The notes below the pieces were generated by a model. It searched no databases, was not told the DNA's origin, and saw only the letters and a list, made by a program, of their open reading frames with translations. Position numbers and translations under genes: made by a program. A stretch of 64,000 bases of DNA from CAZGKX01 sp964525945 (GTDB lineage: Bacteria; Pseudomonadota; Gammaproteobacteria; Legionellales; Legionellaceae). This document shows, piece after piece, positions 17,113 through 26,505 of the stretch. The stretch covers positions 1 to 64,000 of the forward strand of contig CAZGKX010000004.1 in NCBI GenBank assembly GCA_964525945.1. The letters run 5' to 3'. Each line of letters opens with the position of its first letter. The first letter of the stretch is position 1.

Positions 17113-18630
17113 TCAATAAAACAATTCATCGCAAATATCACCATAATAATCATGAACATCAATCACTGAAATGGCTTCATTGATATCGTGTGAAAAATAA
17201 CGATCTTGATCATAGAAGGGTACGCGCGCTCTAATTCTATCAAAATAGCGCTGTAATTCAGGGGATGTTTTAAGGGGTTTTCTAAAATCAATCCCTTGGC
17301 AAGCAGCTAATGTTTCAATGGCAAGGATATATAAAACATTATCTGCAATTTTGTTTAATTTTACAGCTGCAAACGTTGCCATACTGACATGATCTTCCTG
17401 GTTGGCCGAAGTGGGCAAGCTGTCCACAGATGCAGGATGGGCATAGGTTTTATTTTCACTCGCCAAAGACGAAGCCGTAACATGAGCAAGCATAAACCCG
17501 GAATTTAATCCGGAATTTTCGACCAAAAATGGTGGCAATCCACTCAAATTTTTATCAATAAGCAACGATATTCTTCGCTCTGAAATCGAGCCAATTTCAG
17601 AGCCTATAATAGAAATTAAATCCGCTGAAAATGCTGTGATTTCAGCATGAAAATTTCCACCTGAAATGATGCTTTTTGTTTCTCTACACACCAATGGATT
17701 GTCAGAAACACCATTGGCTTCATTGATTAAATGTGTCTGACTATCGTTCAAATAAGTCCACACTGCACCCATCACTTGGGGTTGACAACGCAGGGAGTAG
17801 GGATCTTGAACTCGAGGGCAATTTTGATGGTTATTGAGGATCTCACTGCCCAATAAAAAACGTTCAATAAGTGCCGAAAAAAGCACCTGCCCGTGATTGT
17901 TTTTTGTTGTGGAAATGATCGAATTAAAAGGTTTAATACTGCCCGCTGCCGCGTCAATGCTCAAGGCGCCAGCGATACTGGCAATTGCAAAATTTCGTTG
18001 GGTTTTTAGCAATCCGATGATCGCAATTGCCGTGGATACTTGCGTGCCATTTAACAGCGCCAAGCCTTCTTTTTCCACCAAAACAAGTGGGGCTATCCCC
18101 GCATTTTTTAGGGCATCCTTGGCTTGTATTTTTTTACCATCAACGAAACATTCCCCTTCACCGATGAGTGTCATGCTCATATGAGCTAAAGGCGCTAGAT
18201 CACCTGAGGCACCTACAGAACCTTGCTCAGGAATGAAAGGGATGATATCCGCGTTATAAAGAGCGATCAATTGCTTAACAGCCTGGGTCGATACCCCAGA
18301 ATACCCCCGTGCCAAGCTGTTGATTTTGAGCAACAAGATCAGCTTGACTGTTTCTTTGTTCAAAGCACTGCCCACCCCGGAGGCATGTGACAAAACAATT
18401 TTACGTTGCAGGGCTTTTAAATCGTTTTTTTCAATTTTTTGGCTGGCCAGTAAACCAAAACCGGTATTAATCCCATAAACGGTTTTATCTTGAGCGATAA
18501 CTTGCTGGACAATCGCGTGGGATTCATCAATGACGGAATAGGCTGCTTCGTTAAGCGTAATTTTCGTGTTTGATTTTAATAAAAAGGAAATATCTTTGAT
18601 AGAAAGTTCACCAGGAATAAGTTCAAACAT
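17113..18630 (-). CDS. hutH: Histidine ammonia-lyase
   Basis: This is the first step of histidine degradation, eliminating ammonia from histidine to give urocanate. It has 505 residues, the normal length. The Ala-Ser-Gly tripeptide that forms the MIO prosthetic group is at 141-143 in 'GSVGASGDLAPLAH'. 'YGINTGFG' and 'QDPYSLRCQPQVMGA' are also diagnostic. It is divergent from hutG with 93 bases between the starts, so both may share a regulatory region. No hutU (urocanase) is visible in the window. Confidence 0.97.
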   Translation of the reverse strand: MFELIPGELSIKDISFLLKSNTKITLNEAAYSVIDESHAIVQQVIAQDKTVYGINTGFGLLASQKIEKNDLKALQRKIVLSHASGVGSALNKETVKLILLLKINSLARGYSGVSTQAVKQLIALYNADIIPFIPEQGSVGASGDLAPLAHMSMTLIGEGECFVDGKKIQAKDALKNAGIAPLVLVEKEGLALLNGTQVSTAIAIIGLLKTQRNFAIASIAGALSIDAAAGSIKPFNSIISTTKNNHGQVLFSALIERFLLGSEILNNHQNCPRVQDPYSLRCQPQVMGAVWTYLNDSQTHLINEANGVSDNPLVCRETKSIISGGNFHAEITAFSADLISIIGSEIGSISERRISLLIDKNLSGLPPFLVENSGLNSGFMLAHVTASSLASENKTYAHPASVDSLPTSANQEDHVSMATFAAVKLNKIADNVLYILAIETLAACQGIDFRKPLKTSPELQRYFDRIRARVPFYDQDRYFSHDINEAISVIDVHDYYGDICDELFY

Positions 18631-18723
18631 ATATATTTCATCCAGAAATGGTTATGATTATGTGTGTTTACCTTATTAATATTTAATTGACAATAGTTCA
18701 TGACGCATTTTTGTGAGTTCACA

Positions 18724-19683
18724 ATGAATCAAACACAACACTTGTATTTCCCAAACGTTGATCAAACCCTATGGACAGGGCGTAAAGATGCCTTGGACAA
18801 TGAATATTTGTACCAGCGCGTTCAATATTTGGATTTAAACACAGCCTCTACCGCATCTTTAAACGGTTATTGTTTATTGGGATTTGAATCGGACGAAGGT
18901 GTAAAGCGCAACCTAGGCAATGAAGGGGCCAAAGATGGCCCAATGTCCTTTAGGCAGGCCGCGTCTAAGTTGCCGGTTCACGCGCCATTTAACCTTTATG
19001 ATGCAGGCAATGTGAAGTGTTTGGACAATGATTTGGAAAGCGCTCAAGCGGAATTAAAAGGACGTGTGGCTGATATTTTGTCAAGAGGATTGACACCCAT
19101 TGTGATCGGCGGCGGGCACGAAACAGCATGGGGGCATTTTCAAGGCATTGAACACATGTATCCGCATGACGACATCACCATCTTGAATTTTGATGCGCAT
19201 TTTGATCTACGGCCATTAATTCACAACCAACTAGGGAGTTCAGGCACTCCTTTTCGCCAAATCAGCAACTATTTAGAGGCTAAAAACAAACCTTTCCATT
19301 ATTTTTGCGCAGGCATACAACCCTATTCCAATATTCGGAGCTTGTTTGATTTTGCCAAAGCCAAAAAAGTAGACTATTTGCTCGCGGAACACATTCATGC
19401 CAACCCGTATGATTTGAATTTCATTGAAAAGGCCATCAATGCCTCTCAACACATCTACGTAACCTTGTGTTTGGACGTATTTGGAGCAGCATTTGCACCG
19501 GGTGTAAGTGCCGCACAAACGCTTGGAATAGCTCCAACCTTTGTCATCGAAGCGCTACGGTTGTTAAAACAGAGCCAAAAAGTTGTGGCCCTCGATATAG
19601 TAGAGTTGGCCCCTAACTATGATCGTAACCAACAAACAGCCAAATTGGCGGCATTGTTGTTCATGGAATATGTTGCAGGATGA
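18724..19683 (+). CDS. hutG: Formimidoylglutamase (arginase family)
   Basis: This ureohydrolase-fold enzyme hydrolyses N-formimino-glutamate to glutamate and formamide, the last step of the short Hut route. Metal ligands visible are His132 ('GGGHETAWGHF') and Asp157, His159 and Asp161 ('NFDAHFDLR'). The third motif reads 'LCLDVFGAAFAPGVSA', with Cys where arginases have the first Asp of SxDxD; this may be a subfamily trait. I start at 18724 ('MNQTQHLYF', with 'gtgag' just upstream) and not at the in-frame ATG at 18700. The next gene follows after 6 bases. Confidence 0.9.
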   Translation: MNQTQHLYFPNVDQTLWTGRKDALDNEYLYQRVQYLDLNTASTASLNGYCLLGFESDEGVKRNLGNEGAKDGPMSFRQAASKLPVHAPFNLYDAGNVKCLDNDLESAQAELKGRVADILSRGLTPIVIGGGHETAWGHFQGIEHMYPHDDITILNFDAHFDLRPLIHNQLGSSGTPFRQISNYLEAKNKPFHYFCAGIQPYSNIRSLFDFAKAKKVDYLLAEHIHANPYDLNFIEKAINASQHIYVTLCLDVFGAAFAPGVSAAQTLGIAPTFVIEALRLLKQSQKVVALDIVELAPNYDRNQQTAKLAALLFMEYVAG

Positions 19684-19689
19684 TACCGC

Positions 19690-20277
19690 ATGAGTGTTGA
19701 TGTGTATGTGAGTACGGACATAGAAACCGATGGGTTTATTCCAGGAATAAACTCCATGCTTAGCTTTGGATCCGCTGCTTTTTTGGCCGACAAAACCCTC
19801 ATTAGCACCTTTAGCGCTAATTTGGAAACACTCCCCGGCGCGACCCCCAATCCTCATACCGAAAAATGGTGGCTAACGCAGCCTAAAGCCTGGGCGGCTT
19901 GTCGAGAAAATATTCAAAAACCGCATACTGCAATGCAAGCTTATGCGGACTGGCTTGAACAATTGCCCGGCCGGCTTTTGTTCCTTGCCTACCCAGTTGC
20001 GTTTGATTTTAGTTTTATTTGCTATTATCTCCACCATTTTGTGGGAAAAAATCCATTTGGTTTTGCGTGTATCGATATACGAAGCTATATCATGGGCATG
20101 CAAAACCTGTCTTATCAACAAGCGGCTATGTCAAATTACCCCAGGGCATGGTTTGATAATTTACCCCACACCCATATTGCACTCGAAGATGCAATCGAGC
20201 AGGGCACTGTCTTTTGTAATGTTTTGCAACAGCAAAAAGTGCTGCATACAGCAGATCCACAGCCGAAATTACCTTAA
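19690..20277 (+). CDS. DEDDh-type 3'-5' exonuclease
   Basis: This 195-residue RNase T/DnaQ-fold exonuclease shows motif I 'VSTDIETDGFIPG' (D and E), motif II in 'VAFDFSFICYYL' (D) and motif III 'HIALEDAIEQG' (H and D). It lies 6 bases after hutG, suggesting co-transcription, though nothing connects exonuclease activity to histidine use. Its 3' end overlaps that of mfd on the other strand by 9 bases. The natural substrate (small RNA or DNA ends) cannot be told. Confidence 0.83.
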   Translation: MSVDVYVSTDIETDGFIPGINSMLSFGSAAFLADKTLISTFSANLETLPGATPNPHTEKWWLTQPKAWAACRENIQKPHTAMQAYADWLEQLPGRLLFLAYPVAFDFSFICYYLHHFVGKNPFGFACIDIRSYIMGMQNLSYQQAAMSNYPRAWFDNLPHTHIALEDAIEQGTVFCNVLQQQKVLHTADPQPKLP

Positions 20278-23200
20278 TTTCGTCAACAACGTGTTGATCT
20301 CATGAATGCGTTCCACATTGGATGTGCTGTCCAAATTAAAGCGCAACTTGGTAGGACCTTCCAGCTTATAACGTGCACTGTGCAGTTGAATCAATTTGAT
20401 CAATTCTTCAGGATTGATGTTAGGGGTGTTTGAAAATTCAATTTTGCCACTTTGCCCTGATGCATTGATGCGAATGATACCTAATTGCGCGGCCAAAAAC
20501 TTTAATTCAGTCACCAATAGCAACTGTTTGACCGATTGCGGCAATAACCCAAAACGATCAATCATTTCGATTTGCAGATCCCTGAGCTGTGGTTTATCTT
20601 TGGCATTGGCAATGCGTTTATACATGATAAGTCGAGTATGGATATCACCAATATAGTCCTCAGGAATAATCGCGCTCATTTGCAAATCAATTTCAGGCCC
20701 CTGATGCATGGGGGCGGCAAGCTCGGGGGTTTTTCCAGCCTTCAAATCACTGACTGCTTTGTCCAACATTTCCATGAATAAATTAAAACCAATGGCATGC
20801 ATATTGCCGCTTTGATCCTCACCCAATAGCTCACCGGCTCCGCGTATTTCCAAGTCATGGGTTGCCAAGGTAAAACCAGCCCCTAAATCTTCAAGGGATA
20901 CAATAGCCTCTAAGCGCTTGATAGCATCGGGAGTCAAAAGTTTTTCGTTAGGGGTCAATAAATAAGCATAGGCTTGATGGTGAGAGCGTCCGACACGGCC
21001 GCGCAATTGGTGCAATTGCGCCAATCCGAATTTATCGGCTCGATCAATGATGATGGTGTTTGCCGATGAAACATCGATACCCGTTTCAATAATGGTGGTG
21101 CAAACCAAGACATTGAAACGATGATGGTAAAAATCAGACATGATTTGTTCCAGCTGGCGTTCACGCATTTGACCGTGTGCACTTCGAATTTTTGCTTCGG
21201 GCACAAGGGCTTGCAAATCTTGGCAAATGCGTTCAATGGTCTGCACGTTATTGTGTAAAAAGAACACTTGCCCGCCCCGTAAAATTTCACGCAACAGCGC
21301 CTCTCTGAGGACTGGGTCATTGCGTTCTTGCCAAAACGTTTTAATGGCCAAGCGTTTTGCCGGAGGTGTTGCTATCAACGAAATATCACGGATGCCCGCC
21401 ATGGCCATGTTTAAAGTCCGAGGAATAGGGGTGGCCGTCATGCAAAGGATATCAATGTGGGTACGCAACGATTTGATGTGTTCTTTTTGTTTAACACCAA
21501 AGCGGTGTTCTTCATCGATGATCAATAAACCTAAATTTTTAAACTGAATATCTTTTTGAAACAGTTTGTGGGTACCTATCACAATATCCGTTCGCCCATC
21601 TTGGAGGGATTGAATCACTTGAGTGGACTCTTTACCGCTGCGAAAGCGTGATAGCAATTCAATATTAATTGGAAAATCTGCAAATCGATCACGAAATGAT
21701 TCAAAATGTTGTCCTGCTAACAAGGTTGTCGGCACCAAGACACAGACTTGTTTGCCATTTTGCACCGCGATAAATGCGGCACGCATTGCGACCTCGGTTT
21801 TACCAAATCCAACGTCCCCACAAATCAAGCGATCCATTGGGCGTGATGCCTGCATGTCATGGATGATCTGATGAATGGCCTGCAGTTGATCACTTGTTTC
21901 CGTAAATTTAAAGCCACTCGCGAAGCGTTGATATTCGCTTGCGCTGAACTCATAAGCGTGGCCAGGTTTTGCTTCACGTTTGGCATACAGATCCAACAGC
22001 TCAATGGCCACATCATGGATTTTTTCTGCGGCCTTTTTCTTTTCTTTTTGCCATTGATCCGTTCCCAATCGATGGAGGGGTGCATGATCACTGTCCGCGC
22101 CAGTGTAGCGGCTAATAAGGTTTAAAGAGGTAACAGGCACATAAATTTTATCGTCGCCCGCATAAGCGAGGATTAAAAACTCATTCATTTGACCATTGTG
22201 TTCAATGGGTTGCAAACCCAAGTATCGACCAACACCAAACTGCAAATGAACAACAGGCGCGCCCATTCGAAGTTCTGCTAAATCACGGATAATTAAATCC
22301 GGATCAACCGATTTTTGGGTGCTTCGCCGTTGTGGGATGCTTTGTTCACCAAACAGTTGGGATTCCACAATAATGGAAATGGCCGCATCATTGAGTTCCG
22401 CACCATGGATCAAGGGACCTGTTGTAATGGCGATGGAAACATTGTCTTGAAGAAAAGAATGCCACGATGCGGTTACTTTTGGAGCAATGCTGCTTTGTTT
22501 CAATAAATCAAGCAACACCTCACGCCGCCCGGCACTTTCCACCATTAATAAATAACGACGCTCTGGGTTTGACATGAACGCACATAGCTGAGAGAGGGGT
22601 TGTGGTGCGTGCCTATCAATTGGTAAGGTCGGGGGTTTGTCCACGTTGAAATTGGCTATAATTCCTTTGTTTTCAACAGGTTTGTGGTAGATGCGAATTT
22701 GCGGGAAACGATTGGCTTGTGTCATGAATTCCGTCGGGGATAAAAAACATTGCTCAGGTGGCAAAATTGGACGGGATATATCATAACTTCTTTGTTCATA
22801 GCGTGTTGATAGCTCACGCCAAAATTGCTCCGCATGCTCGTGGGTGGCTTCAATCAGGCAAATCGAAGCATTTTCTGGTAAATAGTCAAACACAGTTGCA
22901 GCTGTTTCAAAAAAGAGGGGAAGATAATATTCAATTCCACCAGGAAATTGACCTGCTGTAACGGCTTCATAAATTGAACATGCACTTGGATTACCGGTAA
23001 ATTTCTCTCTAAATTGACGCCGAAACAACGCGATACTGTGCTCATTGAGTGGGAATTCACGTGCGGGTAAAATTCGAATTTCTTTGATCTTTTCTATGGT
23101 GCGTTGCGTGTCCACATCAAACAGCCGCAGGCTGTCTACGGTGTCGTCAAATAATTCAATCCGGTAGGGGTACGCACTGCCCATAGGAAACAGATCAATG

Positions 23201-23709
23201 ATCGCGCCGCGAATAGCAAATTCACCATGTTCCAGGACTTTATTCACGCAATAATAGCCTGCTTGTTGCAAATGATGCCTGAATGAATTGATTTGCAATT
23301 GTTGCCCTTGGCTTAGAATAAAAGCATATTGGCTAAGAAACTGTGAAGGGCACAAACGGTGCATTAAGGTACTGGCAGCACTGATTACAATGGCATTGTC
23401 GGTTTGTTGCAAACGACTTAACGTGGTTAAACGTTCGGAAATGATGTCTTGATGAGGTGAGAATTGGTCATAGGGCAAGGTTTCCCAATCAGGGAAAAGC
23501 AAGAGTTCTTGACCAGGTACACCGTCTAAAAAAAATTGTAATTCATTTAATAATTGGGTCGCTGACAAATTATCGGGGGCAACAAGCAATTTAATGCCGT
23601 GCGTTTGTTTGCAATATTCGGCCAATGCCAACGATAAACTGCTGCCATACAGTTGCCCCCAGGTTTGTTTTTTAGTGGTGGGTTGGGGGAGCAATAGAGG
23701 TGTTTGCAT
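20269..23709 (-). CDS. mfd: Transcription-repair coupling factor
   Basis: Mfd removes stalled RNA polymerase from DNA lesions using ATP and recruits UvrAB. It has 1146 residues, matching the family. The order is the UvrB-like N-terminal module, the RNA-polymerase-interaction domain ('DLIIRDLAELRMGAPVVHLQFGVG'-type segment), then the SF2/RecG-like motor with Walker A 'CGDVGFGKTEVAMRAAF', the DExH-like 'DEEHRFGVKQKE', 'TATPIPRTLNMAM', and helicase motif VI 'QLRGRVGRSHHQAYAY'. The TRCF C-terminal domain closes the protein. It is convergent with and slightly overlaps the upstream exonuclease gene. Confidence 0.97.
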   Translation of the reverse strand: MQTPLLLPQPTTKKQTWGQLYGSSLSLALAEYCKQTHGIKLLVAPDNLSATQLLNELQFFLDGVPGQELLLFPDWETLPYDQFSPHQDIISERLTTLSRLQQTDNAIVISAASTLMHRLCPSQFLSQYAFILSQGQQLQINSFRHHLQQAGYYCVNKVLEHGEFAIRGAIIDLFPMGSAYPYRIELFDDTVDSLRLFDVDTQRTIEKIKEIRILPAREFPLNEHSIALFRRQFREKFTGNPSACSIYEAVTAGQFPGGIEYYLPLFFETAATVFDYLPENASICLIEATHEHAEQFWRELSTRYEQRSYDISRPILPPEQCFLSPTEFMTQANRFPQIRIYHKPVENKGIIANFNVDKPPTLPIDRHAPQPLSQLCAFMSNPERRYLLMVESAGRREVLLDLLKQSSIAPKVTASWHSFLQDNVSIAITTGPLIHGAELNDAAISIIVESQLFGEQSIPQRRSTQKSVDPDLIIRDLAELRMGAPVVHLQFGVGRYLGLQPIEHNGQMNEFLILAYAGDDKIYVPVTSLNLISRYTGADSDHAPLHRLGTDQWQKEKKKAAEKIHDVAIELLDLYAKREAKPGHAYEFSASEYQRFASGFKFTETSDQLQAIHQIIHDMQASRPMDRLICGDVGFGKTEVAMRAAFIAVQNGKQVCVLVPTTLLAGQHFESFRDRFADFPINIELLSRFRSGKESTQVIQSLQDGRTDIVIGTHKLFQKDIQFKNLGLLIIDEEHRFGVKQKEHIKSLRTHIDILCMTATPIPRTLNMAMAGIRDISLIATPPAKRLAIKTFWQERNDPVLREALLREILRGGQVFFLHNNVQTIERICQDLQALVPEAKIRSAHGQMRERQLEQIMSDFYHHRFNVLVCTTIIETGIDVSSANTIIIDRADKFGLAQLHQLRGRVGRSHHQAYAYLLTPNEKLLTPDAIKRLEAIVSLEDLGAGFTLATHDLEIRGAGELLGEDQSGNMHAIGFNLFMEMLDKAVSDLKAGKTPELAAPMHQGPEIDLQMSAIIPEDYIGDIHTRLIMYKRIANAKDKPQLRDLQIEMIDRFGLLPQSVKQLLLVTELKFLAAQLGIIRINASGQSGKIEFSNTPNINPEELIKLIQLHSARYKLEGPTKLRFNLDSTSNVERIHEINTLLTKLR

Positions 23710-23751
23710 AATGAAGACGACGATAATATTTAGGGAGAAAGAGTATACAGC

Positions 23752-24351
23752 TTAAACAACGGTTAGAGTAGGGATCTTCAACACTGAATAAGCATAACCA
23801 ATCGAAAACCCCGCAATCAAGCCGAATAAATGCCCTTCCCAGGAAACGCCTTTCTTGCCAGGGAAAACCGATAAAAAAATACCCGCAAAATAATAGATGC
23901 AAACAATACCTAATAAAATAGCGGTTAAAGTGCCCTGTTGGTATACATCACTGACCAGCAATGCCCAAAAACCGGTGATAACCGCACTCGCTCCAATATG
24001 AAGACCCGGTTTTGCGAACAACCAAATCAATAGTCCACTGCTGAGTGTCATCAAAACAGTGGTTAATATAAAATAATGCAAGCCATGGATTAAAATAAAA
24101 TTGCTCAACACCACCAAAGGTATGGAATTAAAAAATAAATGATTGAAATTACTGTGCAACAGGGGGGCAAACAATATCCCCGATAGACCATATATTTTCC
24201 GGGGAATTATCCCCAACAGCAAAATGCGTTTTTCCAATAAGCTGACAAAAAATACGGACCATAACACCGCCAACAGGATAAACAAGGTCACCAAATTTTT
24301 ACTGGTTTGCATCGTAATCAAAGTAAAACTGTCAGCCAATTGCTCAAGCAT
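23752..24351 (-). CDS. Rhomboid-family intramembrane serine protease
   Basis: This roughly 199-residue membrane protein has six hydrophobic segments. The rhomboid L1/TM2 motif appears as 'HSNFNHLFFN' (His66, His71, Asn75). The catalytic Ser is Ser122 in 'GASAVITG', and the catalytic His is His174 in 'WEGHLFGLIAGF', giving a complete Ser-His dyad. It is expected in the inner membrane, cleaving membrane-anchored proteins; the substrate is unknown. I chose the Met at 24351 because 'gagg' lies six bases upstream; Mets at 24363 and 24393 are alternatives. mip is divergent. Confidence 0.85.
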   Translation of the reverse strand: MLEQLADSFTLITMQTSKNLVTLFILLAVLWSVFFVSLLEKRILLLGIIPRKIYGLSGILFAPLLHSNFNHLFFNSIPLVVLSNFILIHGLHYFILTTVLMTLSSGLLIWLFAKPGLHIGASAVITGFWALLVSDVYQQGTLTAILLGIVCIYYFAGIFLSVFPGKKGVSWEGHLFGLIAGFSIGYAYSVLKIPTLTVV

Positions 24352-24504
24352 ACAATGCCTCATGATGGGCATGAGCCCATTAAACGTTAACACTATAATA
24401 TACTCTTTTAATCAACAGGCCCTAGTATTTATAAATTAATTTAGGCAAAATGATACCGAACAGTTTGAGGTTGATTCTGAATAATGAATAAAAGGGGATT
24501 GGTT

Positions 24505-25203
24505 ATGAAAATGAAATTAGTCGCTGCTGCTGCTGCTATGGGTTTAGCAATGTCTGCGATACAGGCTGCATCGGACGCACCGGCATTAAATACTGATGTG
24601 GATAAACTTTCCTACAGTATTGGGACTGATTTGGGGAAAAACATCAAGAAACAAGGCATCGAAATTAACCCCGCCATGATGGCAAAAGGAATTGAAGACG
24701 GAATGAACGGTGGCACGCTGCTGCTTACTGATCAACAAATGAAAGACGTATTGAGCAAATTTCAAAAAGAATTGATGACAAAACGAGCGGCTCAATTTGA
24801 TAAAAAAGCTGAAGAAAATAAAGTAAAAGGTGAGCAGTTTCTAAGTGCTAACAAGACGAAAGATGGCGTGATTACATTACCAAGTGGCTTGCAGTACAAA
24901 GTGATCACCAATGGAACTGGTGCTAAACCAGGTAAAGAAGACACCGTTACCGTTGAATACGCCGGCAAATTGATCAGCGGTGAAGTGTTTGACAGCACAG
25001 AAAAAACCGGTAAGCCTGCAACCTTCAAGCTTTCACAAGTTATTCCTGGTTGGACAGAAGCATTGCAATTGATGCCAGCTGGTTCTACGTGGGAAATTTT
25101 TGTGCCAGCAAGCCTTGCTTATGGTGCACGGAATGTCGGTGGTTTAATCGGCCCAAATGAAACATTGATTTTTAATGTCCATTTGCTCTCTGTGAACAAA
25201 TAA
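24505..25203 (+). CDS. mip: Macrophage infectivity potentiator, FKBP-type peptidyl-prolyl isomerase
   Basis: This is a close homologue of the Legionella Mip surface-exposed prolyl isomerase, a dimeric virulence factor. It has 232 residues starting 'MKMKLVAAAAAMGLAMS', a signal peptide likely cleaved after 'AIQA', the N-terminal dimerisation helices ('DKLSYSIGTDLGKN', 'LTDQQMKDVLSKFQKEL'), a long connecting helix ('FDKKAEENKVKGEQFL') and the FKBP core ('LPSGLQYKVI', 'VFDSTEKTGKPATF', 'VIPGWTEALQLMPAGSTWEI', 'GPNETLIF'). 'aaagggga' precedes the 24505 ATG; an upstream in-frame ATG at 24484 lacks this. The gene identifies the genus. A strong inverted repeat follows it. Confidence 0.95.
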   Translation: MKMKLVAAAAAMGLAMSAIQAASDAPALNTDVDKLSYSIGTDLGKNIKKQGIEINPAMMAKGIEDGMNGGTLLLTDQQMKDVLSKFQKELMTKRAAQFDKKAEENKVKGEQFLSANKTKDGVITLPSGLQYKVITNGTGAKPGKEDTVTVEYAGKLISGEVFDSTEKTGKPATFKLSQVIPGWTEALQLMPAGSTWEIFVPASLAYGARNVGGLIGPNETLIFNVHLLSVNK

Positions 25204-25240
25204 AAACCCCTAGTCCAAGCAAGAACAAATCCAACACTTC

Positions 25241-25272
25241 TAAGGTGAGCGTGACAGCCGTTGCTCACCTTA
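25241..25272 (+). terminator. Stem-loop terminator after mip
   Basis: 'taaggtgagc' (25241-25250) pairs perfectly with 'gctcacctta' (25263-25272) around a 12-base loop. It lies 38 bases after the mip stop and before the AmpG-like gene. The following bases ('cacctagtttta') are only weakly U-rich, so termination efficiency is uncertain. Confidence 0.6.
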
Positions 25273-25294
25273 CACCTAGTTTTATCTACTCATT

Positions 25295-26495
25295 ATGAAT
25301 AAACGTTTATTGATCATTTTTATCCTGGGATTTTCCTCTGGATTACCGTTAGCTTTAATCACAAGCACGTTGCAAGCATGGTTTGCAGACACTGGTATGC
25401 CAATCATGGCAACGGGTATGCTCAGCCTGGTGGGATTGCCCTACATTTATCGCATTGTCTGGGGCCCATTGCTGGATCGTTGTTCATTGTTGTCGATCGG
25501 CAAACGTCGCAGTTGGATTTTGGTGATGCAAGTGTTGCTCTTGGTGGGCTTTAACCTCATGGCATGGCTTTCACCGCAAACAACCCCTACAACAATGGGC
25601 ATCCTCGCCTTTATTCTAGCCTGCTTTTCTGCCACACAAGATGTGGCCATCGATGCACACCGAACGGAATATTTACCCACCACCGAACATGGTATTGGTG
25701 CGTCTTTAGCCGTGTTGGGCTATCGCGTTGCTTTATTAATTGCCGGTGGTGGTGCATTGATCATTGCCCAATACAGTGGATGGGTGCTTGCTTACCGCCT
25801 GATGGGGTTGTGCATGCTGCCAGGCATAATTGCCACGTTATGGAGCCCGGAACCTTCTATAGAAACAACAGAGCTATCGTTTGTTACTTCTTTTTTAGAA
25901 CCCATCAAAGAACTTTTTTCGCGGCCGCATGTCCTGGCACTCTGCTTATTTATCGTTCACCACCACGACCAGTGGCATTGTCATGCCATTTTTAATTCAA
26001 AACATTGGTTTTTCGTTAGAAACCATTGCGTATGTGAATAAAATAATAGGAATTGCTGCTGTTTTGTTGGGAGGCATAGTTGCGGGCTTGTTGTTAATGC
26101 GATGGACCATATACCGAGCGCTGTTTGCCTTTGGAATATTGCAAGCGCTGACAAATTTGTTATTTATCGCGTTGGCTATGGTGGGTAAAAATATAACCCT
26201 GTTTGCAGTGGCCGTGGTTTGTGACAATTTTGCTGCTGGCATGGGCTCAACAGCCTTGGTGGCTTATTTTATGGGTCTTGTGGATCGTCGATTCACAGCC
26301 ACCCAATTTTCCATTTTAGTGTCTATTTCTGCATTACCCCGTGTTTTTTCAGGTCCTATCGCCGCAACACTGCAATCATTGTTTGGTTGGGTAGGGTTGT
26401 ACCAATTATCCTTTGTTTTAGCTTTGGTGTTTATTCCTTTTCTTTACATCCTTCAAAAAAGACAAATGGGGGATAAATTACCTCTGATCAGTTAA
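25295..26495 (+). pseudogene. ampG: AmpG-family MFS transporter, frameshifted
   Basis: Two overlapping frames together make one AmpG-like permease of about 400 residues with 12 membrane segments. The first (25295-about 25957) begins 'MNKRLLIIFILGFSSGLPLAL' and contains 'YIYRIVWGPLLDR' and 'SATQDVAIDAHRTEYLP'. The second continues from about 25955 with 'FTTTTSGIVMPFLIQNIGFS' to 'DKLPLIS' at 26495. The junction is near 25957, within 'cgttcaccaccacgaccag', where a small deletion seems to have removed a few residues and shifted the frame. AmpG imports anhydro-muropeptides for recycling and beta-lactamase signalling. This is either a true inactivation or a sequence error. Confidence 0.8.
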
Positions 26496-26505
26496 GCTCC
26501 CACCA

